64,000 nt of DNA from Casuarina equisetifolia (Eukaryota; Streptophyta; Magnoliopsida; Fagales; Casuarinaceae): NCBI GenBank assembly GCA_028551475.1, contig CM052357.1, positions 10,587,931 to 10,651,930 on the forward strand, in the 5' to 3' direction. Both the position numbers and the translations under genes were made by a program. The notes below the pieces were generated by a model. The model was not told the DNA's origin and did no database searches. It saw only the letters and a list, made by a program, of their open reading frames with translations. This document shows positions 25,353-37,466 of the stretch, piece after piece. Position 1 is the stretch's first letter; every line of letters starts with the position of its first letter.

Positions 25353-26961
25353 CCCTCCCACAAGCTAATGGATCAATATAAACAATAAGCTTATCTTATA
25401 GAAGCTTGAATTGAGTATAGAATAACCCTTTTTGTGAACATGTATGTTGTATGATCAATTATCTTTGATCTGTTTGTGAATGAAGTAGAAGTTAGTCTTG
25501 ACATGTTTTGTTTTGGCATGAAATACTGGGTTTAAGGAAAGGTAAAGTGCAAAAAGGTTGCCACACTAAAGTGTTGGAAGTCATTGTAGTTGAAGTTGAA
25601 GGCCTTTAAAAAAAGCTCTAATCCAAATAATTTCAAAAGCTATATCTATGAGGTTTTTGAATTCAGCTTTTGTATATTATCTCGCAACTATTTTTTTTTT
25701 AGAACTCTAAGAAAGATGTAAAAGCCAATTGTTGATTGTTGATCATCTTGATTATTGGCCAAGTTAACATCAAGATAGGCATTAATAATGTTGTTGCTGC
25801 TTTTTGTAAATTGTATGCCATATCTTAAGGTATTTACAAGAAATCAAAGAATGTGTTTGACAATGTCTAGCTTATTGTTATTGGCGCATGCATATATTGG
25901 TATGCACTATTAATATCATATAAAATATCAAGTCTTGTAATTGTAAAGTATTAAAGAGACCTAACAATACTTCTATAATGAGTAGATATGGATATGGTTT
26001 GCCATCATTAAAGGAAGATAGATGTCTAGTTGAATAGGGGATGGAGACTGTGTTGCTCATTTTAGCATGTTGAATTATTTGAAGTGTAAATTTTGCTTGC
26101 TACAGGAAAAGTGCATTTGTTGAGCAAAGGACTTTAATCCCAAGAAAATAATGTAGACTACTAAAATCCTTAATGTAAAATTTAATTTGTAATTGTATAA
26201 GGATGTTGGTACTCGGAGCATTAGTACTTTTTGTAAAAATTATATCATCCACATGTACTAAAATGAAGATTTTGCATGTGGGTTGGTTGAAAATAAAAGT
26301 GAAGAACTGGCTTAAGATGTTTAAAAGCCAATTTTTTGTAAAAATTGACTAAGTTAGTAGTTCCATGCAAGTGAAGTTTGCTTCAGCTCATAGAGAGACC
26401 ATTTAAGTAGACACACAAAGTGTGAATTTTTAAGTTCAATTAAGTTGTGTGATTAAGTTACATATACTTCTTCATCAAGATGACATGTAGAAATATGTTT
26501 TTGACATCTAATTGTTTGATTGTCCATTTATTTGTATAAGTAAGATTGATAATGGTGCATATTGTAATGAGTTTAGCAAGTGGACAAAGTTTTTGCTATA
26601 GTCAATGCCAAGATGTTGATGAACTCTTTTAACCACTAGTCTTGCTTTATAACATTCAAGGGAACCATTATATTTAAGATTCACTTGCAACCAATGGGTA
26701 TGATGTTTGTTGGTGGAGGTACTAGGTCCTATGTTTGAGGTTTTGCTAAGATAGTATATTCTTCTACCATTGCATTATGCCAATTTGAATCTTTTAATGC
26801 TTCTATAAAATTTGATGGTTCATTTTGTGGATATGTAGAAGTAGTTAGAGTATATGTGCAATTACAAGTTACAAAGCATTTTAAAATGACACCAAATTTA
26901 AGTTTTATGGCCATTGGATGTTAAGAATTCTTCATGGATGAAGAACAAGATGTGGGTATAG

Positions 26962-28266
26962 TGATAACTCTATTTTTATAGAATTATTTTACCTATTTTA
27001 GGCAATAAATAACTTTAATAATTGTGAAAAAATATTTGAAATCCTCTTTATTTACTTAAATTTATCTTTTTTATGTAGCACAAGAAGGCAAGGAGAAAAG
27101 AGATGAACATGGAGAGCCTGATGCTTATTGTGTGACAAAATCATAATATCAGGATCAAGAGAGTCAAGATGGGCTTGGGCTTTGAATGATTGTTATTAGA
27201 TTTTATTGTTATTGGGTTTTCTAAATAATTAGAATTTAGAAAACCTAATCATATTAGGAGTTCAAAGCCTAATTAAATTAGGAGTTCAAAACCTAATTAA
27301 ATTAAGCTTTCAAAACTCAATTGTTTTAGATCTCTAAGACCCAATTCTATTAGGATAAAAGTAGGTCTAAACCTAAACCCTATTTAAAAGAAAAGAAGAG
27401 GCAAAAGAAAGAGGAAGGAGGAAATTGAGCACAACTCAAGAAAGAGGCCAATAATTCAAGGTTTTCTTGAAAAGAAGACAAAAAGGGTGACAAACTTCTT
27501 GTTCTTGGATTCAAGATGCCTTATTTATTTCTTATTACCATTCTTCCTCATTATTTCTTTATGCTTTAATTTATTTTTGTTAGAGCTACGATGTAACCTA
27601 ATTATGATGGTATGAATCTTATGATTATTATGTTTTGCAAGATATTTTATTTATGTGAGTTATATATTATTATGCTTAATGCTTTTAAGTGATTGGCCAC
27701 CACTTGAATGATTTGATGTGCATGTTTGAGACTGAGAGGTAATAATATGCAATTGCTTCTTATAATATATAACCATGAATTAAATGTAGATAGACATATA
27801 CCATGTTGTTTGTGTGGCTTTTGGTGATAAGATAATTGAAAGATTTATTGTAAACTGGGAATGTTCATAGATCATAATGCATTTGGTTTGTTTCAATTCA
27901 CATATAAAAATATAGTGAATTAATGAACTAAGTAGGTTTGTTATACCTAGACATAGGATAGTAAATAAATTAGGAAGTTCCGCCATCACATAGATATTAT
28001 CCCTCTTGCAAGCATACATAATCTACATTAGTACCTCATAGTTATGGTGAAATTAGACATTCTAACATATTTTATGTATTTAGTTTTATTAAATTTAGTT
28101 GATTAGTTTATTCTCTATCAATTTGGATTTGTTAGATAAATTCTAGGAGTTGTTCACCGTTAGTAATTAGTTGGCATAGTAATCACCAATCTCTGTAGGA
28201 CGATACTTTTCTTATCATTATATTACTTGTTCGACATGTTCACTTGCATTTAAAATTCACCGAACA
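26962..28266 (+). mobile_element. Gypsy-type solo LTR, copy A (1305 bp)
   Basis: The sequence starts TGATAACTCTATTTTTATAG and ends ATTCACCGAACA (TG...CA). It has no primer-binding site, polypurine tract or coding sequence. The perfect 5-bp duplication TATAG flanks it (26957-26961 and 28267-28271). The same sequence occurs inverted at 29874-31216 and diverged at 46874-48435. The terminal text resembles Tat/Ogre/Athila-class gypsy LTRs, so the class is inferred. It lies inside the copia-A pol gene, between integrase and reverse transcriptase. Confidence 0.85.
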
Positions 28267-28480
28267 TATAGTCTTATTAAGAGTTTGTGAATTTTCAATC
28301 AAAGATGGAGATGACTCATTAGTTAGTTGTAACATTTGGTTTATATTCTTAGTTGCTAAAGTTTGTATCATAAAATTTGGTAATGAAATGAAATATTGTA
28401 TATCTTTGGAGCATTGAGGATTTGAATTTTCATAATAATGAAATGGGTATTGTTGTTTATAAAAAATAGTATCCACTATA

Positions 28481-28508
28481 GTGTGTGTGTATATATATAT
28501 ATATATAT
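28481..28508. repeat. TG/TA dinucleotide microsatellite
   Basis: A run of GT repeats followed by about nine AT repeats lies within the copia-A remnant. Confidence 0.9.
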
Positions 28509-29873
28509 TTTTATTTTTTTTGTTTTCAAGTATAGATAATTATAGCCTTTGTAATTTGTGGATATCTAGAAATACACATGGAATTGACTATTGAGTAAAT
28601 TCTTTTCTTTTTTTTTTTTATCTAAAAGGTCTCAAACCATATACTAGGCACCTAAAGATTTGTAAATATGAAATAGTGGGCTAATATTTGAATATTTTTC
28701 CCATGGAGATTTTTTTTTTCAATTACTACGCTTGAGATTTTATTGGTTATATAAGTTGTAGTTTGAAATGTAAAATCCTAGTATATCATAACTACTTTGG
28801 TATGATGTAGCATGGCAAGCCCAAATTTATATATATGACTATGTTTTCTTTTTTCAAATCCTTTTTTGTAATGGTGTATGTGGGCTTGATATTCTTTGAT
28901 ATATGCCTAGATTCGATAATAAGTTTTCTTTAAAATATATTTGAAGTAAATTCTATTGTTCTATTGCATTAAATGTTTTTCTTTTGTTTAGGGCTGATTC
29001 TTGTTAAACTTACAAAAGATTTTGAAAATTTGTAAAAATTCATCTATTAATTTCATAGGATATAACTAGGTGAAATTTGGGATAATCATTTATAAAACAA
29101 ATATAGTATCAATTCCCTTCAGAAGAAGTTGTTGAAGTAGGTCTCCATATATCAAAATGAACTAAATCAATGGGTTGGAAAATATAGTTTGAGTTGGCGA
29201 ATGGGGTTGCCTTTCGTTCTTATTGATTTGATAGTCATTACAAGTAGTACAAATATTTCCTTGAAATTTGATTTCTATTATTTTCAACAATTTTATTACA
29301 TTTGGATAGTTGTTATGACCTTGTCTATGGTACCAATCTACCAAATCAAATATACTAGTAAGTGCGATAAGTGATTGTTGAATGTTCTTCAAGTGCTAAA
29401 CTCCTTAATCAACCAATCGTTTGAGTAAGGTCATAGACTTTGTATGTTGAAAAAAGATATGTTTTGTTGTGACAAATTTTGTTGTTAATTGCATAAAAAA
29501 AAATCATGTATAAATGTGTAAAAAAAAATCATAGGAAGTAAAAGGTATACAAATTATATTATCAATTAATGATATTATAAAGTAATTATGTTCTTACATT
29601 CTAATATATTAAAATTTCATTCATTCTCTAGAAAAGGAATATTTCCTAAGCATAAAATAGCATGATATTCATGAATTGCATGGTACTTATATTAAAAAGA
29701 AATATGATGTTGGTTTTTATATTAGTGGAGGGAGCTTATGCAAAAGTGATCTTATGATGAGCTTATGCTAGCTTAAGCCTAGTCTAAGAAGCTTAAACTT
29801 TATCCAAGTTTGATCTATAAAGCTAAGGCTGACTTGAAGCAAGCCAATCCAAGCCTGCTTGAAGCAAGCCAAT

Positions 29874-31216
29874 TGTTCGGTGAATTTTAAATGCAAGTGA
29901 ACATGTCAAACAAGTAATATAATGATAAGAAAAGTATCGTCCCACAGAGATTGGTGATTACTATACCAACTAATTACTAATGATGAATAACTCCTAGAAT
30001 TTATTTAACAAATCCAAATTGATAGAGAATAAACTAATAAACTAAATTTAATAAAACTAAATACACAAAATATGTTAGAGTGTTCGATTTCACCATAACT
30101 ATGAGGTACTAATGTAGATTATGTATGCTTACAAGAGAGATAATATCTATGTGATAGCGGAACTTCCTAATTTATTTACTATCCTATGTCTAGGTATAGA
30201 AACCTATTTAGTTCATTAATTCACTATATTTCTATATGTGAATTAAAACAAACCAAATGCATTAGAATCTATGAACGTTCCCAGTTTACAATAATATTTC
30301 GATTATCTTATCACCAAAAGCCACACAAACAATATGGTATATGTCTATCCACATTTAATTCATGGTTATATATTATAAGAAGCAATTGCATATTATTACC
30401 TCTCAGTCTCAAACATGCACATCAAATCATTCAAGTGGTGGCCAATCACTTAAAAGTATTAAGCATAATAATATATAACTCACATAAATAAAATATCTTG
30501 CAAAACATAATAATCATAAGATTCATACCATCATAATTAGGTTACATCGTAGCTCTAACAAAAATAAACTAAAGCATAAAGAAATAATGAAGAAGAATAA
30601 TAATAGGGAATAAAGAAGGCATCTTGAATCCAAGAACAAGAAGTATGTCACCCTTTTTGCCTTTTCTTCAAGAAAACCTTGAATTCTTAGCCTCTCTCTT
30701 GAGTTGTGCTCAATTTCCTCCTCCTCTTTCTTCTGCCTCTTCTCTTCTCTTAAATAGGGTTTAGGTTTAGACATACTCTTATCCTAATAGAATTGGGTCT
30801 TAGAGATCTAAAACAATTAGGTTTTGAACTCTTAATTTAATTAGGTTTTGAACTCCTAATTTAATTAGGCTTTGAACTCCTAATTTAATTAGGCTTTGAA
30901 CTCCTAATTTAATTAGGCTTTGAACTCCTAATATGATTAGGTTTTCTAATTATTTAGAAAACCCAACAACAATAAAATCTAATAACAATCATTCAAAACC
31001 CAAGCCCATCTTGACTCTCTTAATCCTGATATTATGATTTTGCCACACAATAAGCATCAGGCTCTCCATGTTCATCTCTTTTCGTCTTGCCTTCTTGTGC
31101 TACATAAACAAGATAAATTTAGGTAAATAAAGAGGAGTTCAAATGTTTTCTCACAATTATTAAAGTTATTTATTGCCTAAAATAGGTAAAATAACTTTAT
31201 AAAAATAGCGTTATCA
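29874..31216 (-). mobile_element. Gypsy-type solo LTR, copy B (1343 bp), nested in the copia solo LTR
   Basis: This is the reverse complement of copy A (26962-28266), with very similar sequence throughout. The perfect 5-bp duplication CCAAT is present at 29869-29873 and 31217-31221. Its internal 24-bp minisatellite is expanded relative to copy A. Confidence 0.9.
30815..30934. repeat. 24-bp minisatellite inside gypsy solo LTR B, five copies
   Basis: Five head-to-tail units of the type AATTAGGCTTTGAACTCC + TAATTT. Copy A has only two to three such units at about 27235-27330, so the array varies in length between LTR copies. Confidence 0.85.
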
Positions 31217-32366
31217 CCAATCTAGGCTCGTAAGAAGTAGGCTAATTTAAGCCTGCGAAACATAGTTTAACCTTAGCCCACTTTATACAAGCCCATCAGG
31301 GCTTTTAAAAGAAGGACTGCCACATTTGGTGAAACGGTGCCATTCAACTTATTATAGAGTGCTCTTAGGCATCTTAATCACTTAGAAGCCCTAGCTTCTA
31401 TTCGAGATAGCAACACCATCCTCTCTTCTTCGTAGTCACATGTCCACTCCTTCAATGGGAAAATTTGCAAAAAGATTGATTGCTTTGTCAGAAAAGATGC
31501 TTGGAATGATTCAGGGTTTGATTTGAAACTTGAAATGAGGTACTTGCTCTAAAGCTTTTGATGTGTCAGGTTTGATAGAAACCTCAAATCAGCTTTTATT
31601 ATTTCGAATCTCATATATAAAGGTTCTATTCTACAGTTCAAAGTGACTTTTGATGAGATTATTGAGAAATCAAACTGAGAAATCGAGATTAAGCTCTACA
31701 TTGTAGTTTTTGAAGAAGCTTTGCTAATATTCTTTGTAAATCATATTCTTATGATTTTATACTTGTTCATACACTCATTTATGTGTTGATTGAACTTTGA
31801 TTATTATTTGCACATAATTTATGTCGTAAATCCAAAATCCTAATTTGTTAAAATTTAGGAGTTTCATGATTAGAGCTCAAATTTGTATTCATATCTTAGA
31901 TAAGCTTTATGATTAGTAAAATCCCTCATAAATTATACATCATTTATGGATTTGCTTTTGTAACAAGGTTGAGTCAACCTTTGATTGTAACCTATGACTT
32001 GTATAATTCCTTTGAGGAGGAATTAGAAAGGTTACGAGAACGTTTTCTCTTAATCAGTAAGTAAAGTGGACTTCAACCAATTAAGTTGGAGGGAAAAAAA
32101 GATGGAAGTAGGTGTAAGGGCTCAACAATTGTGGAAAATTGGTGTTTATGCTTGTTATTTGTGATTACTTTAACTTGTTACTCATATTCATTATTCATGC
32201 ATCATTTGATCCTATTGTGGGTGTTTAAAAACTAATTAATAAACATATTCCTAAATAACCAATTCAACCCTTCTTTCTTGGTTAACCATTATACCTAACA
32301 TTGTATTGCTAATGAGCCATGTCACATAACGAATATTTGACCCACGTCTTTCATGGCCTTATGCTT

Positions 32367-33949
32367 AACACTATATTACTATGTTTTACTATGACAAATT
32401 TTGTTGTTAAATGTACATAAATGGTTTTCATAAATTGATATGCAAAATAAAATTAAAGTAAGAAGTGTGTAAATTATAATATTAATCAATGATATTATAA
32501 AGTAATCAATTTCTTACATCTTCATATATTGCAATATTATCCTAATCTCAAAAGAATACTTTCTAAGCAAAAAGAAAACATTAGTTGCATGGTATTCAAA
32601 TTAAAGAGAATGTGATGTTGGAATTTATGCTATTACAGGAAAAATGTTTGTGCAAAGGTAGTCTAACTTATATGATATGCTTATATGAAGAGTTTATATT
32701 GATGCAACTTAATCCAATTCCACAAGGTGAGCTTATACGTGCAACCTGATCCAAGCCCACAAAATGCAAGCTAATCCAAGCCCACAAAATGCAAGCTAAT
32801 CCAAGCCTACAAAATGTAAGCTAATCCAAGCCCACAAAGTGCAAGTTGATCCAAGCCCGCAAGATGCAAGTTGATCTAAGCCCATAAGATGTAAGTTGAT
32901 CCAAGCTTGCAACACGCAAGCCCAGCATAGCACTTAAGTAAGAGTATGTTGCAATCTCACCGAAATGGCACCATTCAACTAAGGGTCAAGTGCCCTAAAT
33001 CAATTTACTCAGTTAGAAACCTAGCTCCTAACTTGATCAAGACAATGAGAGACACTATCCTCTCCGTAGCTGAATGTCTATTCTTAATAAGAAGAATTGT
33101 TGTCAAAGTAGCTATATGAAGAGCAAAAGAGGTGATTGATTGTCAAAGTAGCTATTTGGTGTGACTATGTGATGATTAAAGGTTTGAATCAAACCCTAAG
33201 CGATGGAATAGCCCTATTCTCTCAATAGGAAGAAAACTTCAAATCTATTAGGTTTGGCAGAAACTTCAAATTAATTACTCTTATTTGAATCTTGTATAAA
33301 AGCTTATATTTTATGGTTCAAGAAAGTGTTGTTCCACACGTTGATTGTGAAATCAAAAGAGCTAAATGAAGTTATTGGAGTATTGCAATTCTATAAAGAT
33401 ATTTGGTGATATTCTTTAAAGATTATATTCTTATGATTATATACTTTTTTATAGTTTTATTTATGCCTGATTGAACTATGATTATTATTTGCACATAAAC
33501 TTGATTGTAATTTAAAACCCTAATTTTTTGTAATTTGGGGGTTTTGTGATTAGAGCTTAGATTTTTACTCTACATCTTTTCTAAGCTCTCTAATTAGCAA
33601 TATCCTTACTAACTATACATTCTTAGGGATTTGCTCTTCTAACATAATTGAAACAACCTTTGATTGTAACCATAAAGTTCTACAATTCCTTTAAGAATGA
33701 ATTGGAAGGATTAGGTGAACATTTTCTCCTAATCGATGAATAAAGTGGACTTCAACTTGTTAAGTTAAAGAAAAAAGAGGGTGGACGTAGGTGCCACCAT
33801 GGTAAACCTTATGTGTATGCTTGTTATCTATTGTTGTTTGTGTTTGTTTTTTATTGTTACCTATTACTATGTTTTAGAAACCTGTTTAATAAACATTAAG
33901 CTAAATAACCAATTCAATCCCTCTTTTTGGTTGGCCATTATACCTAACA
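32367..33949 (+). repeat. 5' LTR of copia-B
   Basis: It aligns with the 3' LTR and the solo LTR at 29445. Good similarity begins at ATGTTTTACTATGACAAATTTTG (about 32381), and the expected TGTTGG start is degenerate. It ends ATACCTAACA at 33949. It contains the 25-bp minisatellite at 32748-32922. Confidence 0.85.
32748..32922. repeat. 25-bp minisatellite in the copia-B 5' LTR, seven copies
   Basis: Seven consecutive units of the type GATCCAAGCCCACAAAATGC + AAGCT. The 3' LTR has related but fewer and more diverged units, split by the gypsy solo LTR (46850-46873 and 48436-48535). Confidence 0.85.
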
Positions 33950-33950
33950 A

Positions 33951-33967
33951 TTAATATCATAGCCAAG
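33951..33967 (+). other. Degenerate primer-binding site of copia-B
   Basis: TTAATATCATAGCCAAG lies directly after the 5' LTR and resembles the copia consensus TGGTATCAGAGCCA, complementary to the 3' end of initiator-Met tRNA. Several bases have decayed. Confidence 0.65.
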
Positions 33968-34009
33968 TTCTTTAATTAAAGGCTTAACATCCTAGAGTGG
34001 ATCCTTATA

Positions 34010-36540
34010 ATGGCTTTAGAGAAAGGTGTAGTTGTTACGAGGTTTAATAAACCACCATTGTTTGATAGTATAAATTATAGACATTGAAAATAATTAATGC
34101 AAGTGTTTATCAATGGTCAAGATCCAAAAGCATGGCAAGTCATTAGAAAATGAACTACTATTAAGTATAATGGCTAACCAAGAAGAGGGGGTTGAATTGC
34201 TTGTTTAGCTAAAAATGTCTATTAATTTGGTTTCTCAAACACAACAATAATTATCAATATAAACCACAAACTTAAGTAGTAATAGACAACAAGAACAAAT
34301 ACAATGGTTACCACAGTGGTTTAGCACTCACACTTATGTCTACCCTTTTATTCCTTTAACTCAACCAATTGAAGTTCACTTTACTCATTGATTAGGAGAA
34401 AATATTCTCTTAATCATTCTAATCTCTCCTAAAAGGAATTACAGAAATTTCAGGTTATAATCAAAGGTTGTCTCAACCTTATTACAAAAGCAAATCCCTA
34501 ATAATGTATAGTTTGTGAGGGATATTTCTTATAAATGAGCTTACTAAAGATGTGAAGTGTTAATCCAAGCTTTAATCATGAAACCCCCAAATTTTATCAA
34601 AGTAGGGTTTTGGATTTACGACTAATGTTTATGGGCAAATAATAATTAGAGTTCAATCAACACATAAACAAGAGTATATAGGAGTATATAATCACAAGAA
34701 TATGATCTTTAAAGAATATCACCCAATATTTTCATAAAATCACAACACTTTAAGTAGTCTTGATTTCTTTTTTTGATTTCTCAATAGAATCATGCAAAAT
34801 TGACTTTTAAATCATAGAATGGAAGCTTTTATATCATATTCAAACAAGAATAGCTGATTTAAAGTTTCTGTCAAACCTGACAAAGTTGAAGCCTTCTTCC
34901 CTTTGGAATAACAAAGCTATTCCATCACTTAAGGCTTTGATTAAAACCCTTAATCAGCACATTGTCACATGATTAGCCATTCTGACACAACAATCCCTTC
35001 TCTATAATTTTTCCAGTTGAGAATAGATGTTCGGCTGCGAAGAAAAGCTATATCGCTCAAATTAAGAGCTAAGGATTCTAATTGGAGCAAAGCTTGATTT
35101 AGGGCACTTGACTTCTTAGTCGAATGGTGCGTTTTGGTAAGCTTGCAACCCTCACTTAAGTATTATGTTGCGCTTGCATGTCATGGGCTTGGACCAATAT
35201 GCTTCTTGCGAGCTCGAATTAGATTGCATTAATATAAGCTTATCTTATAAGCTCATTATATAAGCTCAAGTCATATGTCATAGATTTGAACTTGGCTTGC
35301 AAATCACAATAAGTTGGATTTTTCCTGCAATAAGATAAATTCCAACATCAAATTCTCTTTAATATAAATACCATGCATTTAATGTTTTCTCTTTGCTTAG
35401 GAAATATTCTTTTGAGGCTTGAATAATGTTGGAATATATGAAGATGTAAGAAACTGGCTACTTTATAATGTCATTAATTGATATTATACTTTCACAACTT
35501 TTACTTCCTTTAATTCTATTTTGCATATAAATATATGAAAAATTTATATATATTAATCAACAAAGTTTGTCACAACAAAGCATATCTTTTTCCAACAACT
35601 ACATTACTCAAGACTGATGATTGGAGTAAAAATAAAGCTAAGGTTATGGGGTTAAATGCTAAAGCCATGAATATGATATATAGTGGCTTAAGAGCTCATG
35701 AGTTCAATAAAGTATCTTCTTGCCTCATCTATGAAGAAATATAAGATAAGTTAGAAGTCATCTATGAAGGTACAAAGAAAATCAAGTCTTCTAAAGTTAC
35801 TATGCTAACACATGATTATGAATTGTTTACTATGAAAGATTCTAAAACTATTAGTAAAATGTTTGGTAGATTTACTAAAATAATTTCTAAACATAAATTG
35901 TTAGGAAAGACATATACGAATGAAGAAATGGTTAGAAAAATGTTAGTGTCTTTGCTTGAAAGTTGGGATCCTAAAATGATAGCCATACATGAAGCACATG
36001 ACTTAGATAAACTAACCTTAGATGACTTGCTAGGATTACTAAAAACTCTTGAAATGCAATTAATGAGAAGAGAAAGAGAAAGTGATAATAGGAAATCACT
36101 TGCTCTACAAGTATATGCAAAATAAATTAATGAACTAGATTCTGAACATGATAAGATTGCTACACTAGCTAGGAGATTTGAGAAAATTCCTTAAGAAAGG
36201 CATAAGCAAGAATGTAGGACAATCTAGGAAGAAAGAAATGTATGATCCTAGGGATAATCTATGTTTTGAATGTAGAAAACTAGGACATGGTAAGGCTAAT
36301 TGTCCTCTACTTAAAATGAAAACTAATAATAAAAAAAAAGGCCATGATTGTTGCTTGGGATGATGAGAGCTCATCATTAAAAGAGGAGGAACAAGAAGAA
36401 GTGGTACATCTCTGTCTAACTACGACAACAACCTTTGAAGATGAGAAATCTGAGGTAAGTGATACTAAATCTCTAAATGATGTAAATTGCAATATAAAAA
36501 CTATTTTTTTAATATGGTTGAGTATGCAAATAAGGTGAAA
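34010..36540 (+). pseudogene. copia-B gag, interrupted by an inverted solo LTR
   Basis: Gag starts at ATG 34010 (ALEKGVVVTRFNKPPLFDS, then a stop). It is cut at 34158 by the solo LTR and resumes at 35603 with WSKNKAKVMGLNAKAMN. The block EEMVRKMLVSLLESWDPKM near 35925 is typical of SIRE-group gag. A CCHC knuckle, CFECRKLGHGKANC, lies near 36262-36303. In-frame stops lie near 35743 and 36123. Gag would form the virus-like particle, but this copy cannot. Confidence 0.85.
34159..35597 (-). mobile_element. Inverted solo LTR of the copia-B family inside copia-B gag
   Basis: The reverse complement of the copia-B LTR occupies this interval (1439 bp). In plus orientation it starts at TATTAAGTATAATGGCTAAC and ends ATATCTTTTTCCAACA. 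The perfect 5-bp duplication ACTAC lies at 34154-34158 and 35598-35602. The gag frame resumes immediately after. The presence of a same-family LTR shows the family was still mobile after copia-B had inserted. Confidence 0.92.
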
Positions 36541-36719
36541 AATAAATATAGAAAAATGAAAGAGAAATATAATTCTGTAAAAGCTTAAACTAGTTATGGT
36601 AAAGCTATTTTGATAAACTCTACATCATCTTTAAACAAGAGTGATAATGTTGTTGAAATTGTTTGTATTAATTCTGATGTAATCAGTTTAACATGAGAAT
36701 ATGTGAATTAGAAAAATAA

Positions 36720-37466
36720 AAAAAAAACAAATTCAGGTAAAGCTAGATGACACCACTTTACTGCTAAAGAAATTCACAAAACGTAGTACCATGTTAGAAA
36801 ATATATTGCAATTATAAAGAGGTAAGTATGACAAAGCTGGTATAGGTTATAAATCAAATAAGAATTCAAAATATTTTACTAAAATCTTTGAAAAGAAAAG
36901 TTGTATGACACCATTGTATGATAAATGTTCATATTGTAAATATATTGGTCATTCAATTGATACATGTCCTATTAGGCTTAAAAGATCATATAAGATAAAG
37001 AAAGTATGGATGCATAAAACTTTTAGTAATATTTGTTCAACTATATCTCATGGACCTAAAGAAAAAATAGTACTAAGCACTTCAACAAATATATTTATTT
37101 CTATAGGCTTTGAGTGCAAAAGTTAACAAAGAAGACTATAGAAATCTATGGATTCTAGGTAACGGATGTTCCTGTCATAAGACTAGGATGATAGAGCTCT
37201 TCTCAATGTTTGAACTAAAAACTAGAGGTACAATCTCTTTTAGGGATAACTCCAAAGGAAGAATCAAAGGTATGGGAACCATAGGTAATCTAAAAACTAT
37301 GCTCATTTCAAAAGTTTTATTTATGGATGAATTGAAATTTAACTTGTTGAGTATAAGCCAACTTTGTGATAAAGACTTTAAAATAAAGTTTAGAATGGAA
37401 CTTTGTCTTGTTGAACACATAGAGCGTGATATAAAAATTGTTGGAAAAAGGAAAGATAACATTTAG
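36720..37466 (+). pseudogene. copia-B second zinc knuckle and protease region
   Basis: Around 36770-36840 the SIRE-typical stretch with STMLENIL precedes a second knuckle, CSYCKYIGHSIDTC (about 36926-36967). The aspartic protease region (37110-37466) reads LWILGNGCSCHK, where copia proteases have a D-S/T-G triad. Here the catalytic aspartate is glycine and the next residue asparagine, so the protease would be inactive. Confidence 0.8.

Larger units (their letters stand above)
29445..32300 (+). mobile_element. SIRE/Maximus-like copia solo LTR, interrupted by a gypsy solo LTR
   Basis: It starts TGTTGAAAAAAGATATGT and ends TTATACCTAACA, like both LTRs of the element at 32367-49550. It is flanked by the perfect 5-bp duplication TTGTA (29440-29444 and 32301-32305). 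Removing the nested insertion (29874-31216 plus one TSD copy) leaves about 1.5 kb, the expected LTR size. No internal sequence remains, so it arose by LTR-LTR recombination or equivalent. The host is copia-A. Confidence 0.9.
24830..32366 (-). mobile_element. Old Ty1/copia element (copia-A), nested and degenerate
   Basis: The element reads right to left. A broken gag/protease remnant lies at 32366-32306. The GAG-pre-integrase block lies at 29392-29162 (DWYHRQGHNNYPN, ICTTCNDYQ), followed by the integrase start (DLVHFDIW, just left of 29162). The pol linker lies at 26914-26729 (EALKDSNWHNAMVEEY). Reverse transcriptase lies at 26690-26050, with ECYKARLVVKRVHQHLGIDY and an HVDD motif near 26250 where YVDD is usual. 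RNase H remains run to about 25400. The polypurine tract AGCTTGTGGGAGGG (25366-25353) precedes its 3' LTR (25352 to about 24830). It was entered by a gypsy solo LTR (26962-28266) and a copia solo LTR (29445-32300). Many stops are present, so it is inactive. Confidence 0.85.

Noticed and set aside
32748..32922. Regularly spaced repeats, considered as a CRISPR-like array
   Set aside because: Units are directly adjacent without spacers and lie in a plant LTR, so this is a minisatellite.
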